Of a stretch of 64,000 nucleotides of DNA, positions 21,922-31,829 are shown piece after piece. Made by a program: the position numbers and the translations under genes. Each line of letters opens with the position of its first letter. Within the stretch, counting starts at the first letter, position 1. The notes beneath the pieces are model-generated. The model was not told the origin of the DNA. It searched no databases and saw nothing but the letters and a program-made list of their open reading frames with translations. Location of the stretch: contig NZ_DRGY01000152.1 of the NCBI RefSeq assembly GCF_011049865.1, positions 23,034-87,033 of the forward strand, read 5' to 3'. Source of the DNA: Marinobacter antarcticus (GTDB taxonomy: Bacteria > Pseudomonadota > Gammaproteobacteria > Pseudomonadales > Oleiphilaceae).

Positions 21922-23388
21922 ATGCCTCAAGTCATTAACACCAACATTGCCTCACTGAACGCGCAGCGTAACTTGAACGCTTCACAAACTCAGGCCAATA
22001 CGGCTCTGGAGCGCCTGTCTTCAGGTTTGCGCATTAACTCGGCGAAAGACGATGCCGCCGGTCTTGCCATTTCGGAACGTTTCCAATCACAGATTGCGGG
22101 CCTGAACCAGGCGCAGCGAAATGCCAACGACGGCATCTCCCTGGCACAAACTGCCGAAGGCGCCATGGATGAGATCACCAATAACCTGCAGCGAATTCGT
22201 GAACTCGCCGTACAGTCAGCCAACGCGACCAACAGCATCTCTGATCGCCAGGCCCTGAACCAGGAAGTACAGCAGCGGGTTGATGAGATCAACCGTATCG
22301 CAAGCCAAACCTCGTTTAACGGGCTCAAAGTGCTTGATGGAACGTTTGGAACGCAAACGTTCCAGGTGGGAGCCAACGCGGGTGAAACAATCGGCATCAG
22401 CGGGCTGGATTCAAGAGGCAGCCAACTTGGCGCAACGATAGGAACCACAACCGGCTTTGCATCGAAAATAGTGCCTTTCCAGAACGAAACAAACGCAACG
22501 GGTCTTGATTATTCAACCGTCGTTACCGCATCGCTGGAAATTGATGGCAACCCGTATACCGTTACCACGACGGCTGGCGACGACATTGCCTCCCTGGCCG
22601 CAGATATACAGACCGCAATAGCCACAGACTTTCCGGACATTGCCGTTTCCGGGGATACCGGATCCGACACCCTGACATTTACCAACAGCTCAGGCGAAAC
22701 CGTACCCGTGTCACTCGATTTGACCGATGCCGACGGGCCTCCGGCTAGCACGTTTACCCAAGCGCTTAAATCGGAAGGTGGCACCCTTTCTGACTATTTC
22801 AAGTCAAACCAGTCAGCGGCTGTGGATTTCACCATAAACGGCGTTTCATTTTCATCTGCAGACGTCAGCTCACTTAACGATCTGGTCGGTGCAATCAACG
22901 CCAAATCAAACGAAACAGGCGTAGAGGCGAACCTCGACAGAACGAACAGTGAAATCGTTTTCTCATCTCAGTTCGGGGGCGACATCGACGTTCAGGTCAC
23001 GTCCGATCTTAACGGCGATGCTGCTAACGATATTGATCTGACGGGATCGTATACCGCTGCGAACAATACCGTTTCGCTCAACAACACGGACATATCGACG
23101 CCAGACGGGGCCGACCGCACCATGGTCTCTATTGATTATGCGATCGATAAGATCAACGGCTTTCGCGCCGAACTCGGTGCGGTCCAGAACCGCTTCGAAT
23201 CCACCATTGCGAACCTGGCAACAACCGCAGAGAACCTCTCTGCCTCTAACAGCCGAATCCGCGACGCCGACTTCGCCGCCGAATCTGCCGAACTGGCTCG
23301 TACTCAGGTACTCCAGCAGGCCGGTCTATCGGTATTAGCCCAGGCTAACGCGCGGCCACAGCAGGTTCTCCAGTTGCTGCAAGGCTAA
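21922..23388 (+). CDS. Flagellin (second copy, divergent from first)
   Basis: [62 protein letters not shown]-terminus [24 protein letters not shown]. Confidence 0.97.
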   Translation: MPQVINTNIASLNAQRNLNASQTQANTALERLSSGLRINSAKDDAAGLAISERFQSQIAGLNQAQRNANDGISLAQTAEGAMDEITNNLQRIRELAVQSANATNSISDRQALNQEVQQRVDEINRIASQTSFNGLKVLDGTFGTQTFQVGANAGETIGISGLDSRGSQLGATIGTTTGFASKIVPFQNETNATGLDYSTVVTASLEIDGNPYTVTTTAGDDIASLAADIQTAIATDFPDIAVSGDTGSDTLTFTNSSGETVPVSLDLTDADGPPASTFTQALKSEGGTLSDYFKSNQSAAVDFTINGVSFSSADVSSLNDLVGAINAKSNETGVEANLDRTNSEIVFSSQFGGDIDVQVTSDLNGDAANDIDLTGSYTAANNTVSLNNTDISTPDGADRTMVSIDYAIDKINGFRAELGAVQNRFESTIANLATTAENLSASNSRIRDADFAAESAELARTQVLQQAGLSVLAQANARPQQVLQLLQG

Positions 23389-23402
23389 CGACAAGCGTCA
23401 AG

Positions 23403-25415
23403 ATGAGGTATCCCATGCACGCCAAGCATCACATTCAGGAATCCAACTCCCAACCGGGGCACGCGGCTCGCCTGCTTCTGCAGGCTAACCTTGCCTACGG
23501 TGAGTCAAACAGCAACGGCCTCAGTCATATTCAACGCCTGCAGGCCCGACAGGAATGCCGTGTGTACCTGGAAGAGGTGATTGCGCTTGAACCAAACAGT
23601 GCCGTTGCCTTGGGGTTGCTGGGGCGTGTCGAAATGGACGACGGGCAACTTGAAAATGCACATGGGCTTTTCAGCGCTAGCCTGGAAGCTCAACCGAATC
23701 AGGCACAGCAGTATGCCAACCTCGGATACTGGGCGCTTAAAACCGAACGGCCGGCCTTGGCAGAACAGCACTTCGTGCAGGCGCTGGACTGCGACCGGCA
23801 ATCCGCCGCCGCTTTTTGCGGCGTGGCCCACGCCAAGCGGCTGCAGGGGCAATTTGATGTAGCCTACCTGCACTATCGCAGGCTTCTGGAAGCGGGTACG
23901 GAGTGGGATTCGGTTTACAGCGGCATGTTCACGTGCGCTCAACACCTCGCGGTCAATAAAGCCGACAGCGATCTGGCTCTGGACGCGATTGCTCTGCTCA
24001 AGCACGAAGGCCTGCCCCATCAGGAGATCGGACGGTTTGTCGGTGCCATTATCCGTCAGCAATACAACCTGGATAATCCTGAGGCAGAGATCGTCCTGGA
24101 GGCGGCCAGTAACGATGCACTTCTGATTCTGGCACTGCAAAAAACGCTCATGCCAGATCCTGCCGTGGAAGAGCTTGTGGCCATGCTGCGCCGCGCCATT
24201 CTGGCGGAAGTCGCACAAACCGTTGAGCTTCGCGATGAACTGCAGCCACTTACACTTGCGATCGCACAGTATGCAGACCGCACGGGCTACGCGCTGGCAG
24301 CCGAAGATGACGAAGAGCGGCTGGTAGAGACCGTCAATAGCAGCCTCAAAGCACAAATTGTTATGGGCGAATCTCAGGAAGCCTTGACTGGCTCGCTGAT
24401 GATCAGCGCCATGTACGGCGCCCTGTTTCATCAAGATTTTGCAGTGCAGCTCGGACAATGGAACCCGGTGGACTGGCCGCTGGCACTTCAGCCAGTTCTG
24501 GCCGCCAGCTATTACCATCGGTCCGAAGAAGAAGACATCAAACAGTGCTTTGATGAAAAAGCGGACGAGCTTTGCCTGGATAGAACCGACGTTCCGCAGG
24601 CCTGGCCTGCCTGGTCAACACTGGCCTATCGCGCTGAAACCAGTCTGAAGTCGCTGATGGCAGCGGAGTTAGGAATAGCCACAGACAAGCTCCCGGACAC
24701 CTTGCGCATCATGGTGTGCGGCGCCCAATCGGGCCAGCGGGCTATGGAACTGGCGCGGTACCTGGCAGATGTGGAAGTCATTGCAGTGGATGAATCCCTG
24801 GCCAACATCGCCAAAGCCACCCGCATGGCGGCCGAGTCCGAGACCCGCAATATTGTGTTCTGGCCCTGGTCCATCGCTCAGCAGTTTGTAGCGGATGGCC
24901 ATCAGGTACACTGGATAGAAGTCGGCCGCCTGCCCTCCCCAGCCATGACCGAACTCTCACTGGCCGCCCTGGTGAACAGCGCGTCCGGTTCAGGCGCCGT
25001 CGTTCACCTGCATACCGCCATCGCAGAACAGACAGCCGGCGACCAGCAAATGCGCAAACTGATTACCGAACACGGCCTGCAACCAACCCGCTCTACGCTG
25101 CGCCAACTCCGCCGGATGGTGCTAACAAACCGACAAGATGTGACTTGGCAGGCGCTTGCCAATGAAGACGATTTCTACAGCCTGGGCGGATGTCGCGATC
25201 GCTGGTTTAAGCCGCAAGATGAGACGCAGCTTAAGGATCTGATGGCGATGGTGAGCAACGAAGTGGAATGGAAGCTGGTAAAGGCCCGTGACGAAGATGG
25301 CCACAGCCTTGCCACTAAACCCGTGCAAACGCAGATCCAGGCGGAGGCGCTGGGCAGCGAGGTGCAGAGTTTGATGGGACAGAACCTCAGTGTGTACTTT
25401 CAGCGGCGGCGGTGA
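23403..25415 (+). CDS. TPR-repeat protein with C-terminal class I SAM-methyltransferase-like domain
   Basis: Several TPRs (e.g. AVALGLLGRVEMDDGQLENAHGLFSASLEAQPNQ), then LRIMVCGAQSGQRAMELARYLADVEVIAVDESLANIAKA. Confidence 0.7.
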   Translation: MRYPMHAKHHIQESNSQPGHAARLLLQANLAYGESNSNGLSHIQRLQARQECRVYLEEVIALEPNSAVALGLLGRVEMDDGQLENAHGLFSASLEAQPNQAQQYANLGYWALKTERPALAEQHFVQALDCDRQSAAAFCGVAHAKRLQGQFDVAYLHYRRLLEAGTEWDSVYSGMFTCAQHLAVNKADSDLALDAIALLKHEGLPHQEIGRFVGAIIRQQYNLDNPEAEIVLEAASNDALLILALQKTLMPDPAVEELVAMLRRAILAEVAQTVELRDELQPLTLAIAQYADRTGYALAAEDDEERLVETVNSSLKAQIVMGESQEALTGSLMISAMYGALFHQDFAVQLGQWNPVDWPLALQPVLAASYYHRSEEEDIKQCFDEKADELCLDRTDVPQAWPAWSTLAYRAETSLKSLMAAELGIATDKLPDTLRIMVCGAQSGQRAMELARYLADVEVIAVDESLANIAKATRMAAESETRNIVFWPWSIAQQFVADGHQVHWIEVGRLPSPAMTELSLAALVNSASGSGAVVHLHTAIAEQTAGDQQMRKLITEHGLQPTRSTLRQLRRMVLTNRQDVTWQALANEDDFYSLGGCRDRWFKPQDETQLKDLMAMVSNEVEWKLVKARDEDGHSLATKPVQTQIQAEALGSEVQSLMGQNLSVYFQRRR

Positions 25416-25450
25416 GTAGAACACCCCCCTCGAATGATCGGACCGCCTCA

Positions 25451-25478
25451 GGCCCCTCTCCCTCACAGGAGAGGGGCC
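25451..25478. repeat. REP-like/terminator hairpin GGCCCCTCTCC-ctcaca-GGAGAGGGGCC
   Basis: 11-bp perfect inverted repeat between convergent genes. Confidence 0.6.
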
Positions 25479-25487
25479 AACATTCTT

Positions 25488-26951
25488 CTAGATATAAGGA
25501 ATCAAGGATTCCCCATACAAATGCAGATCCTCCAGAATCTGCTGGTTGTGCGGCGTCAACTCCGGATCGCTGGCCAGTCTCTGTAGCTCAAGCCCAAACG
25601 CCTCAAGCGAGAGCCAACCTTTTTTCGGGGCCATCAATCGTTGAGTGCGAAACGTTTCCCAGCGCTCACTTTCTTCGCTGGTAAGCGAATCCGGGTAGTT
25701 ACGAGCGCGATAGCGAAACAGGAGTTCCTGCAGGCCTTCATCTTTGAAGTTAAAAACCTCATCCACCAGCGCTTCCGGCGGCGTTTTCAACACGCGATTC
25801 AGCTCACTGCGATCCGCCGGAGAAATAAAACCGCCTGCGTAGAGCTGTTCGTCTGGATCGGTCAGGTCGCTTTCATGGGGCTGATCGAACGCCTCTGCAA
25901 TTCTCTCCTGCAGGCCTTGGGATTGTCTCAACAGCGCGAGATTGGCGCGAAGCGTTTCACCGTTCAGCTCAAGCTCTTCCAACCTTTCAGCAGACAGCGT
26001 GGTGAGCATGTTAGCAGGCGCCAGCACCGGGCATTTATTCAGCTGCACGCTTTTCAGGGGAAACCGCTTCGTGTCTCCCAACTGCGCCTGAGAGGTAAAT
26101 ACCCGCTCGCGTATCTGCTCCGGCGTGGCGTTAATCAACTCGCTCGGGTCTTCGCGCAGGTCGTAAACAATCACCAGGTTTTTGTTCGTGGGGTGTTCGG
26201 CCAGCGGGGCAACCATGGCGCAGCAGCCGCGAGTGGCCGGGTATTTGGCGGAAATGTGGAATACCGGCTTCATGGCGGCGGTGTCCAGCATGCCCCGGGC
26301 GGAGTGTTTGTCTTTGTTGTTCAGAACAAAATCGAACAGCTTCGGCTGTTTTTCCCGGATCAGTTTCGCAACGGCCAGGGTGGCCTCCACATCCGACATC
26401 GCATCGTGCGCGGCTTCGTGTGCGATGCCGTTGGCGGTGGTCAACGCTTCCAGCTTGAAACTGGGGCTGCCATCGTCTTTGCGCGGCCAAACAATGCCTT
26501 CAGGCCGAAGCGCATAGGTTAGCCGCACCATGTCAATAATGTCCCAGCGGGAGTTATCGTTCTGCCATTCCCGGGCGTAAGGATCACGCAGGTTGCGGTA
26601 GAGGGTATGGCGAGTTACCTCATCATCAAAGCGCAGGCTGTTGTAACCCACCACACAGGTGCCCGGCTGGCTGAAGGCTTCGTTAATCTGCGCGATAAAC
26701 TCAGCTTCCGGATAGCCCTCCTCCATGGCTTTCTGGGGGGTGATGCCGGTTATCAGGCAGGCTTCCGGTGACGGCAAATAATCGTCTGTCGGCTTGCAGT
26801 AAATAACCAGAGGCTCCTCAATAATATTGAGATCCGCATCGGTTCGCACACCGGCAAACTGCGAGGGCCGGTCATGAACCGGGTCGACGCCAAACGTTTC
26901 GTAATCGTGCCAATAAAAAGAGCGGATCAAAGCCAGGCTCCAACAGGTCAT
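25488..26951 (-). CDS. sbcB: Exodeoxyribonuclease I
   Basis: SFYWHDYETFGVDPVHDRPSQFAGVRTD; ExoI family. Confidence 0.97.
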   Translation of the reverse strand: MTCWSLALIRSFYWHDYETFGVDPVHDRPSQFAGVRTDADLNIIEEPLVIYCKPTDDYLPSPEACLITGITPQKAMEEGYPEAEFIAQINEAFSQPGTCVVGYNSLRFDDEVTRHTLYRNLRDPYAREWQNDNSRWDIIDMVRLTYALRPEGIVWPRKDDGSPSFKLEALTTANGIAHEAAHDAMSDVEATLAVAKLIREKQPKLFDFVLNNKDKHSARGMLDTAAMKPVFHISAKYPATRGCCAMVAPLAEHPTNKNLVIVYDLREDPSELINATPEQIRERVFTSQAQLGDTKRFPLKSVQLNKCPVLAPANMLTTLSAERLEELELNGETLRANLALLRQSQGLQERIAEAFDQPHESDLTDPDEQLYAGGFISPADRSELNRVLKTPPEALVDEVFNFKDEGLQELLFRYRARNYPDSLTSEESERWETFRTQRLMAPKKGWLSLEAFGLELQRLASDPELTPHNQQILEDLHLYGESLIPYI

Positions 26952-27172
26952 TGAGTAAGGTCAAGCCGACCGATTCTAGCCCAGCGCCGGCATTCAAGTA
27001 CATCCACCCCCGCAAACTGCCAGATTAATGAACACAAACTATCCAACACCTCACTCGCAATGGCAGGTAACAATCCGTTACACTCACCCACACCAAAGCA
27101 CCTAAAAAATGTAGTTTATGTGTACATATTTTTGCGTGCTGCTATAATAAATGAAAAGTTATTCAATTCTTT

Positions 27173-28216
27173 TTGGCCACAGCCATGACCACACGCATAC
27201 TTATCTGCGACGATTCCGCCCTCGCCAGAAAACAAATGGCCCGGGCCCTGCCCGTTGGAATGGCCGATCAAATCCTGTTTGCCAATAACGGGGTTGAAGC
27301 GCTCACAAAGCTGCGCGCCCACGAGGCCGACCTGATGTTTCTGGACCTCAACATGCCAGAGATGGACGGCTACGAAGTTCTGGAACGGGTGCTGGCAGAA
27401 GACCTGCCCATCATGACCATCGTGGTGTCTGGCGATATACAGCCAGAAGCCCGTGAACGGGTGCGCAAGCTCGGCGCCATCGATTTTATAAAAAAACCTA
27501 CCGACCTGGCTCTGGTGCTCAGCCTGCTCGCCGATTACGGCTTCTACCGCCCGGGGGATCTTGAAAACGCAGCGCTGAGCGATGGCGCGCTCAATGTTGG
27601 CAACGAAACCCAGGCCCGGGAAATCTCGGTTTCATTGAACGACTACCTGCAGGAAGTTTCCAACGTTGCGATGGGGCGTTCATCCGATCTGCTTGCCCGG
27701 CTGTTGCGGGTATTCGTGAAGCAGCCCATTCCGAAAGTCGATTTTATTGCCAACTCCGAACTCCACATGGTTATCTCGGCCGCCCACAACAGCGATACCT
27801 ATTCTGCCGTGTGCCAGGGTTTCACCGGCGCGGGCATCGCAGGCGAAGCACTTCTGCTGTTTGCAGACGCCAGCTTCCAGGAAATGGCCGAACTCCTCCA
27901 CTACGATGCCATTGATGGCGAGTCCGTCAACGTGGAAGTGCTGATGGATATGTCCAGCATCCTGTTCGGAGCCTTCCTAAAAGGCATGGGTGATCAGCTC
28001 GATCTCAAACTCGGCCTTGGCCATCCCAGCGTGTTGGGTCAGCACCGACAAATCACCGAACTGCTCGAGCATCAGAACTCCCGGGAAGAACAACTTCTGT
28101 GCATTGAAATCAGCTACGCACTCGAAGAGCGGAACATACAATGCGACATGCTGGTTTTGCTCACAGAAGATTCGGTGCCCTATCTTGAACAACGCCTCCA
28201 ATACCTGGTGGAATAA
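27173..28216 (+). CDS. Response regulator with CheC-like C-terminal domain
   Basis: REC ILICDDSALARKQ...MFLDLNMPEMDGYEVL; C-terminal NVEVLMDMSSILFGAFLKGMGDQL CheC-like. Confidence 0.85.
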   Translation: MATAMTTRILICDDSALARKQMARALPVGMADQILFANNGVEALTKLRAHEADLMFLDLNMPEMDGYEVLERVLAEDLPIMTIVVSGDIQPEARERVRKLGAIDFIKKPTDLALVLSLLADYGFYRPGDLENAALSDGALNVGNETQAREISVSLNDYLQEVSNVAMGRSSDLLARLLRVFVKQPIPKVDFIANSELHMVISAAHNSDTYSAVCQGFTGAGIAGEALLLFADASFQEMAELLHYDAIDGESVNVEVLMDMSSILFGAFLKGMGDQLDLKLGLGHPSVLGQHRQITELLEHQNSREEQLLCIEISYALEERNIQCDMLVLLTEDSVPYLEQRLQYLVE

Positions 28217-28219
28217 ACC

Positions 28220-29176
28220 ATGACCACAAACGAATCTGAAGCTCAATCCTTCCACTGGCTGGTGGATATGCTGGAATCCGTCGAAGTGGGTCTGGTGGTG
28301 CTGGATCTGGAATTCCGGGTGCAGGCGTGGAACAGCTTTATGGAGAACCACAGCGGCATCACCTCCAGTAAAATTCGAAACCGCGTCTTGTTTGAGTTAT
28401 TCCCCGACATACCCCAGGCCTGGCTTACCCGCAAAGTGGACGCCGTCGCCTTACTGGACACTCGGGCATTCACCTCCTGGGAGCAACGGCCCTACCTGTT
28501 TCAGTTTCGCAATACCCGCCCCATCACCGGCACTGAAGATTATATGTACCAGAACCTCACCATCAGCCCGCTTTCCGGCAGCACCGGGCAGGTAGAGAAG
28601 GTGTGCCTCATGGTTTACGACGTAACCGATATTGCCACCGGCAAACGAGCGCTTGAGCGGGCCAACGAACAACTTGCCAAACTCAGCATGACCGACCGGT
28701 TAACCGGCCTGTTGAACCGGGGCACCTGGGAGAACCTGGTCGACGCGGAGTTCGAACGATATCGCCGCTACAGTCAGGCAACCAGCCTGGTTATGTTTGA
28801 TATCGACTTCTTCAAAAAAGTAAACGATAGCCACGGTCACCTTGCAGGGGATGAAGTCATTAAACATACCGCCGCAACGGCCAAAAGCAATTTACGACAA
28901 TCCGACAGTATTGGCCGTTATGGTGGCGAGGAATTTGGAGTGGTGTTACCAGAAACCGATGCGGAAGGCGCTCGCATAATATGTGAACGAATACGGGAAA
29001 GCATTGAAAATAGCTTGGTGCAAACGGCTATCGCACCTATCAGTTATACGGTGAGCATAGGCATTGCACAACTGAACGATACGGCTAAAAGCTATATGCA
29101 ATGGATGCAACAGGCAGACGACGCTTTGTACGCGGCTAAGGAAGGCGGAAGAAATTGCGTCGTCGTTTTTGAATAG
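28220..29176 (+). CDS. PAS-GGDEF diguanylate cyclase
   Basis: RYGGEEFGVVLPETD active site and RQSD I-site 5 residues upstream. Confidence 0.93.
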   Translation: MTTNESEAQSFHWLVDMLESVEVGLVVLDLEFRVQAWNSFMENHSGITSSKIRNRVLFELFPDIPQAWLTRKVDAVALLDTRAFTSWEQRPYLFQFRNTRPITGTEDYMYQNLTISPLSGSTGQVEKVCLMVYDVTDIATGKRALERANEQLAKLSMTDRLTGLLNRGTWENLVDAEFERYRRYSQATSLVMFDIDFFKKVNDSHGHLAGDEVIKHTAATAKSNLRQSDSIGRYGGEEFGVVLPETDAEGARIICERIRESIENSLVQTAIAPISYTVSIGIAQLNDTAKSYMQWMQQADDALYAAKEGGRNCVVVFE

Positions 29177-29210
29177 TTATGTTGAGTTATCATTCGAAAC
29201 GTTTTAATCC

Positions 29211-29253
29211 AAAAAAAAGAGGCCAGATGCTGTAAACATCTGACCTCTTTTAA
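29211..29253. terminator. Bidirectional intrinsic terminator
   Basis: AAAAAGAGGcCAGATG-ctgtaaa-CATCTGaCCTCTTTT between convergent genes. Confidence 0.85.
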
Positions 29254-29266
29254 AATACTTAGCAGA

Positions 29267-29635
29267 TCAATTTTGCTGCCAGCTCTGTACCGCTTCTTTG
29301 CCGTGCTTTTCACGCCACTCATTCAGAACCTTATGGTTACCGCCGCGGGTTTCCACCACTTCACCGGTTTTGGGGTTCTTGTAGGTTTTCATAGGGCGCT
29401 TGGCACGTGTGCTGGTGCTACCTTCGGCCTTGGCACCCACAATGGTGGGATCAATGGCGGCCAGAATCTGAAGCACATGCTTCGGAGACTTGTCATATTC
29501 ATTCATCAACTCACGAATGCTGTTTTCAAACGCCAGTTCATGCTTTAGCGCCTGATCCTGTTCCAGTTGATTGATCTCAGCTGCAAGCTTTTCCATAAGC
29601 TGCTTCTTCTGGTAGTAGTCGTTAATCTTTGCCAT
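29267..29635 (-). CDS. MvaT/MvaU-type H-NS-like xenogeneic silencer
   Basis: C-terminus KTYKNPKTGEVVETRGGNHKVLNEWREKHGKEAVQSW, MvaT AT-hook-like motif. Confidence 0.88.
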   Translation of the reverse strand: MAKINDYYQKKQLMEKLAAEINQLEQDQALKHELAFENSIRELMNEYDKSPKHVLQILAAIDPTIVGAKAEGSTSTRAKRPMKTYKNPKTGEVVETRGGNHKVLNEWREKHGKEAVQSWQQN

Positions 29636-29888
29636 GGAATTAAAACCTTATGTTTTCAGTGAGCTCTAAAACCTAAACCGGGCCATAGAACATAGCGCCA
29701 TTCGGCTCAAGGGAATTTTAAAATCAAATGAATAGTAATTCATTAAGTTATATATGGCAAAGACTATTCATTTGGCCGGTCTTAATTGCAAGGCTTAGTG
29801 TATTACGTACATTGATTACGGGATATACCTACACACTGATAACGCATCACAAACCTTGTATTCAGTGCGCATGTAAGCCTATGAGAAA

Positions 29889-31829
29889 TCAAATAGGAAG
29901 CCGGTGTACCTTCCCCGTGGCGTCATGAGCGACGGGGACATCATGTCCACCGTTACACCACACAAGGTCGGCCACATTGCCATTCGGTGTAAATCCCGTG
30001 GGCGCACTTTTCAACGTTTCAACAATCTGACTGCAATCAAATTCCTGACTGGCCCGTGACAGTTTGCTCAACACAATTTCCAAATCTTCCCAAGCCATCG
30101 ATACTTCACGCGCCATCATAATACGAGGATGAGACGTACCTTGGGGATTGTCACCAATCAGCAGCTCTTCAAAGAGTTTTTCCCCTGGCCGCAATCCTGT
30201 GAAAACAACTTCGATGTCTCCTTCTGGTTGCTCCAGCGTTTTTTCCACAAGCCCCATCAGATGAATCATCTTGCGCGCCAAATCCGCAATCTTCACCGGC
30301 TCGCCCATATCCAACACAAACACCTCACCACCGCGGCCCATACTGCCGGCTTGCAACACCAGCTGGCTGGCCTCAGGGATGGTCATGAAATACCGGATGA
30401 TATCCTTGTGCGTTACCGTAATCGGCCCGCCGTCGCGAATCTGATCGCGGAACAAAGGCACCACGGAACCGGAAGAACCCAATACATTGCCAAAACGCAC
30501 CATCGAGAAAATCGTTTTATTCTGACGCTGCGCCAAACCCTGCAGAACCAACTCCGCCATCCGCTTGCTCGCGCCCATTACATTGGTCGGGCGAACTGCC
30601 TTATCGGTTGAGATCAGAACAAACCGCTCAACGCCGGCCGAGATAGCCGCCTCTGCCGCATGCAAGGTGCCAAACGTATTGTTCTGAACCCCTTCAATCA
30701 CGTTGTGTTCAACCAGCGGCACGTGCTTATAAGCAGCCGCATGGTAAACCGTCTGGATCTGGAAACTGCGCATCACCATTTCACACCGACGACGATGAAC
30801 CACGCTACCAAGCAGGGGATGAATCTCGACATCCAGCCCCTCAATCCGGTTAATAGCCTGCAACTCCCGCTCAATGGCGTACAGGGAAAACTCGGATTGC
30901 TCAAACAAAACCAGAACCCGCGGCCGGTGATGAATGATCTGCCGGCAAAGCTCCGAACCAATAGAGCCGCCAGCGCCGGTTACCATCACGGCTTTTTTAT
31001 ACAAACTGGACGCAACCTGAGCGTTATCGGGCCGCACAGGGTTTCTACCCAACAAATCCTCGATTTCCAAATCCCGAATGTCGTTAATCCGGGCCTGACC
31101 CGCAACCACTTCCGACATGGACGGAACCGTCTGAACCGGCAGTTTGAGCTCTTCCAAACGTTTAAGAAGCTGCCGACGATCAACCTGCTTATCGGCATCT
31201 AACGCCAACAGCAACCGCTTTACACCGTGAACACGCACAGCTTTCTCGAGATGATTCAAGGCAAACACCGGCACGCCGGCAATAAGGGCCTTGTGGTTAG
31301 CAGGCAACAAACCAATGAACACCACCGGTTGGTACTCAGTACCGTGTTGCAAGGCTTTAGCTAGTTGAGCGCCCGTTTCACCAGCGCCCACAATTGCCAC
31401 CAACTCCTTACCCCGGTTAGATGTGTGATGCACCAGCATGCGCACGCTCATGCGGCTGCCGCCCACAAAGATGAACGCCAGCGCCGCATAGATTACGGGA
31501 ACGGAACGTGGAACCTGAACCTGAAGGCTGTAGCCAAGAATAATCAGCAGCAAAGCGGAAGCGCCGACGCCCATGATGATCGTAAGGAACGCTCGGTCGC
31601 TCATGTAACGCACAACGGCGCGATAAAGGCCCAAGCGAACGAAAACACCCAAAGTGAAAACGACCGTGAGCGCGGTCACCAGTAATTGGCCTTGGTCAGG
31701 CAACCATAGGCTCTGATCTAAACGTAGTGCGAAAGAGGCCCAAAGCGCGAAGGAAAGGGCAATCGTATCTACCGACAAAGAAACCAGACGTTTCTGGAAA
31801 CGCGACAGCTTTAGAAACGATTTAAACAT
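29889..31829 (-). CDS. UDP-GlcNAc 4,6-dehydratase, PglF/WbpM family
   Basis: N-terminal TM domain; VTGAGGSIGSELCRQI; YHAAAYKHVPLVE. Confidence 0.93.
   Translation of the reverse strand: MFKSFLKLSRFQKRLVSLSVDTIALSFALWASFALRLDQSLWLPDQGQLLVTALTVVFTLGVFVRLGLYRAVVRYMSDRAFLTIIMGVGASALLLIILGYSLQVQVPRSVPVIYAALAFIFVGGSRMSVRMLVHHTSNRGKELVAIVGAGETGAQLAKALQHGTEYQPVVFIGLLPANHKALIAGVPVFALNHLEKAVRVHGVKRLLLALDADKQVDRRQLLKRLEELKLPVQTVPSMSEVVAGQARINDIRDLEIEDLLGRNPVRPDNAQVASSLYKKAVMVTGAGGSIGSELCRQIIHHRPRVLVLFEQSEFSLYAIERELQAINRIEGLDVEIHPLLGSVVHRRRCEMVMRSFQIQTVYHAAAYKHVPLVEHNVIEGVQNNTFGTLHAAEAAISAGVERFVLISTDKAVRPTNVMGASKRMAELVLQGLAQRQNKTIFSMVRFGNVLGSSGSVVPLFRDQIRDGGPITVTHKDIIRYFMTIPEASQLVLQAGSMGRGGEVFVLDMGEPVKIADLARKMIHLMGLVEKTLEQPEGDIEVVFTGLRPGEKLFEELLIGDNPQGTSHPRIMMAREVSMAWEDLEIVLSKLSRASQEFDCSQIVETLKSAPTGFTPNGNVADLVWCNGGHDVPVAHDATGKVHRLPI

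Noticed and set aside
23505-24518. 337-aa minus-strand ORF inside the TPR gene
   Set aside because: Antisense shadow without recognisable family features; the sense ORF has TPRs and a flagellin-linked position.
25641-26522. 293-aa plus-strand ORF
   Set aside because: Antisense to sbcB.
29728-29928. 66-aa plus-strand ORF in the gap upstream of mvaT-like gene
   Set aside because: No ribosome site or family resemblance; overlaps the inverted repeat and the 3' end of the dehydratase gene.
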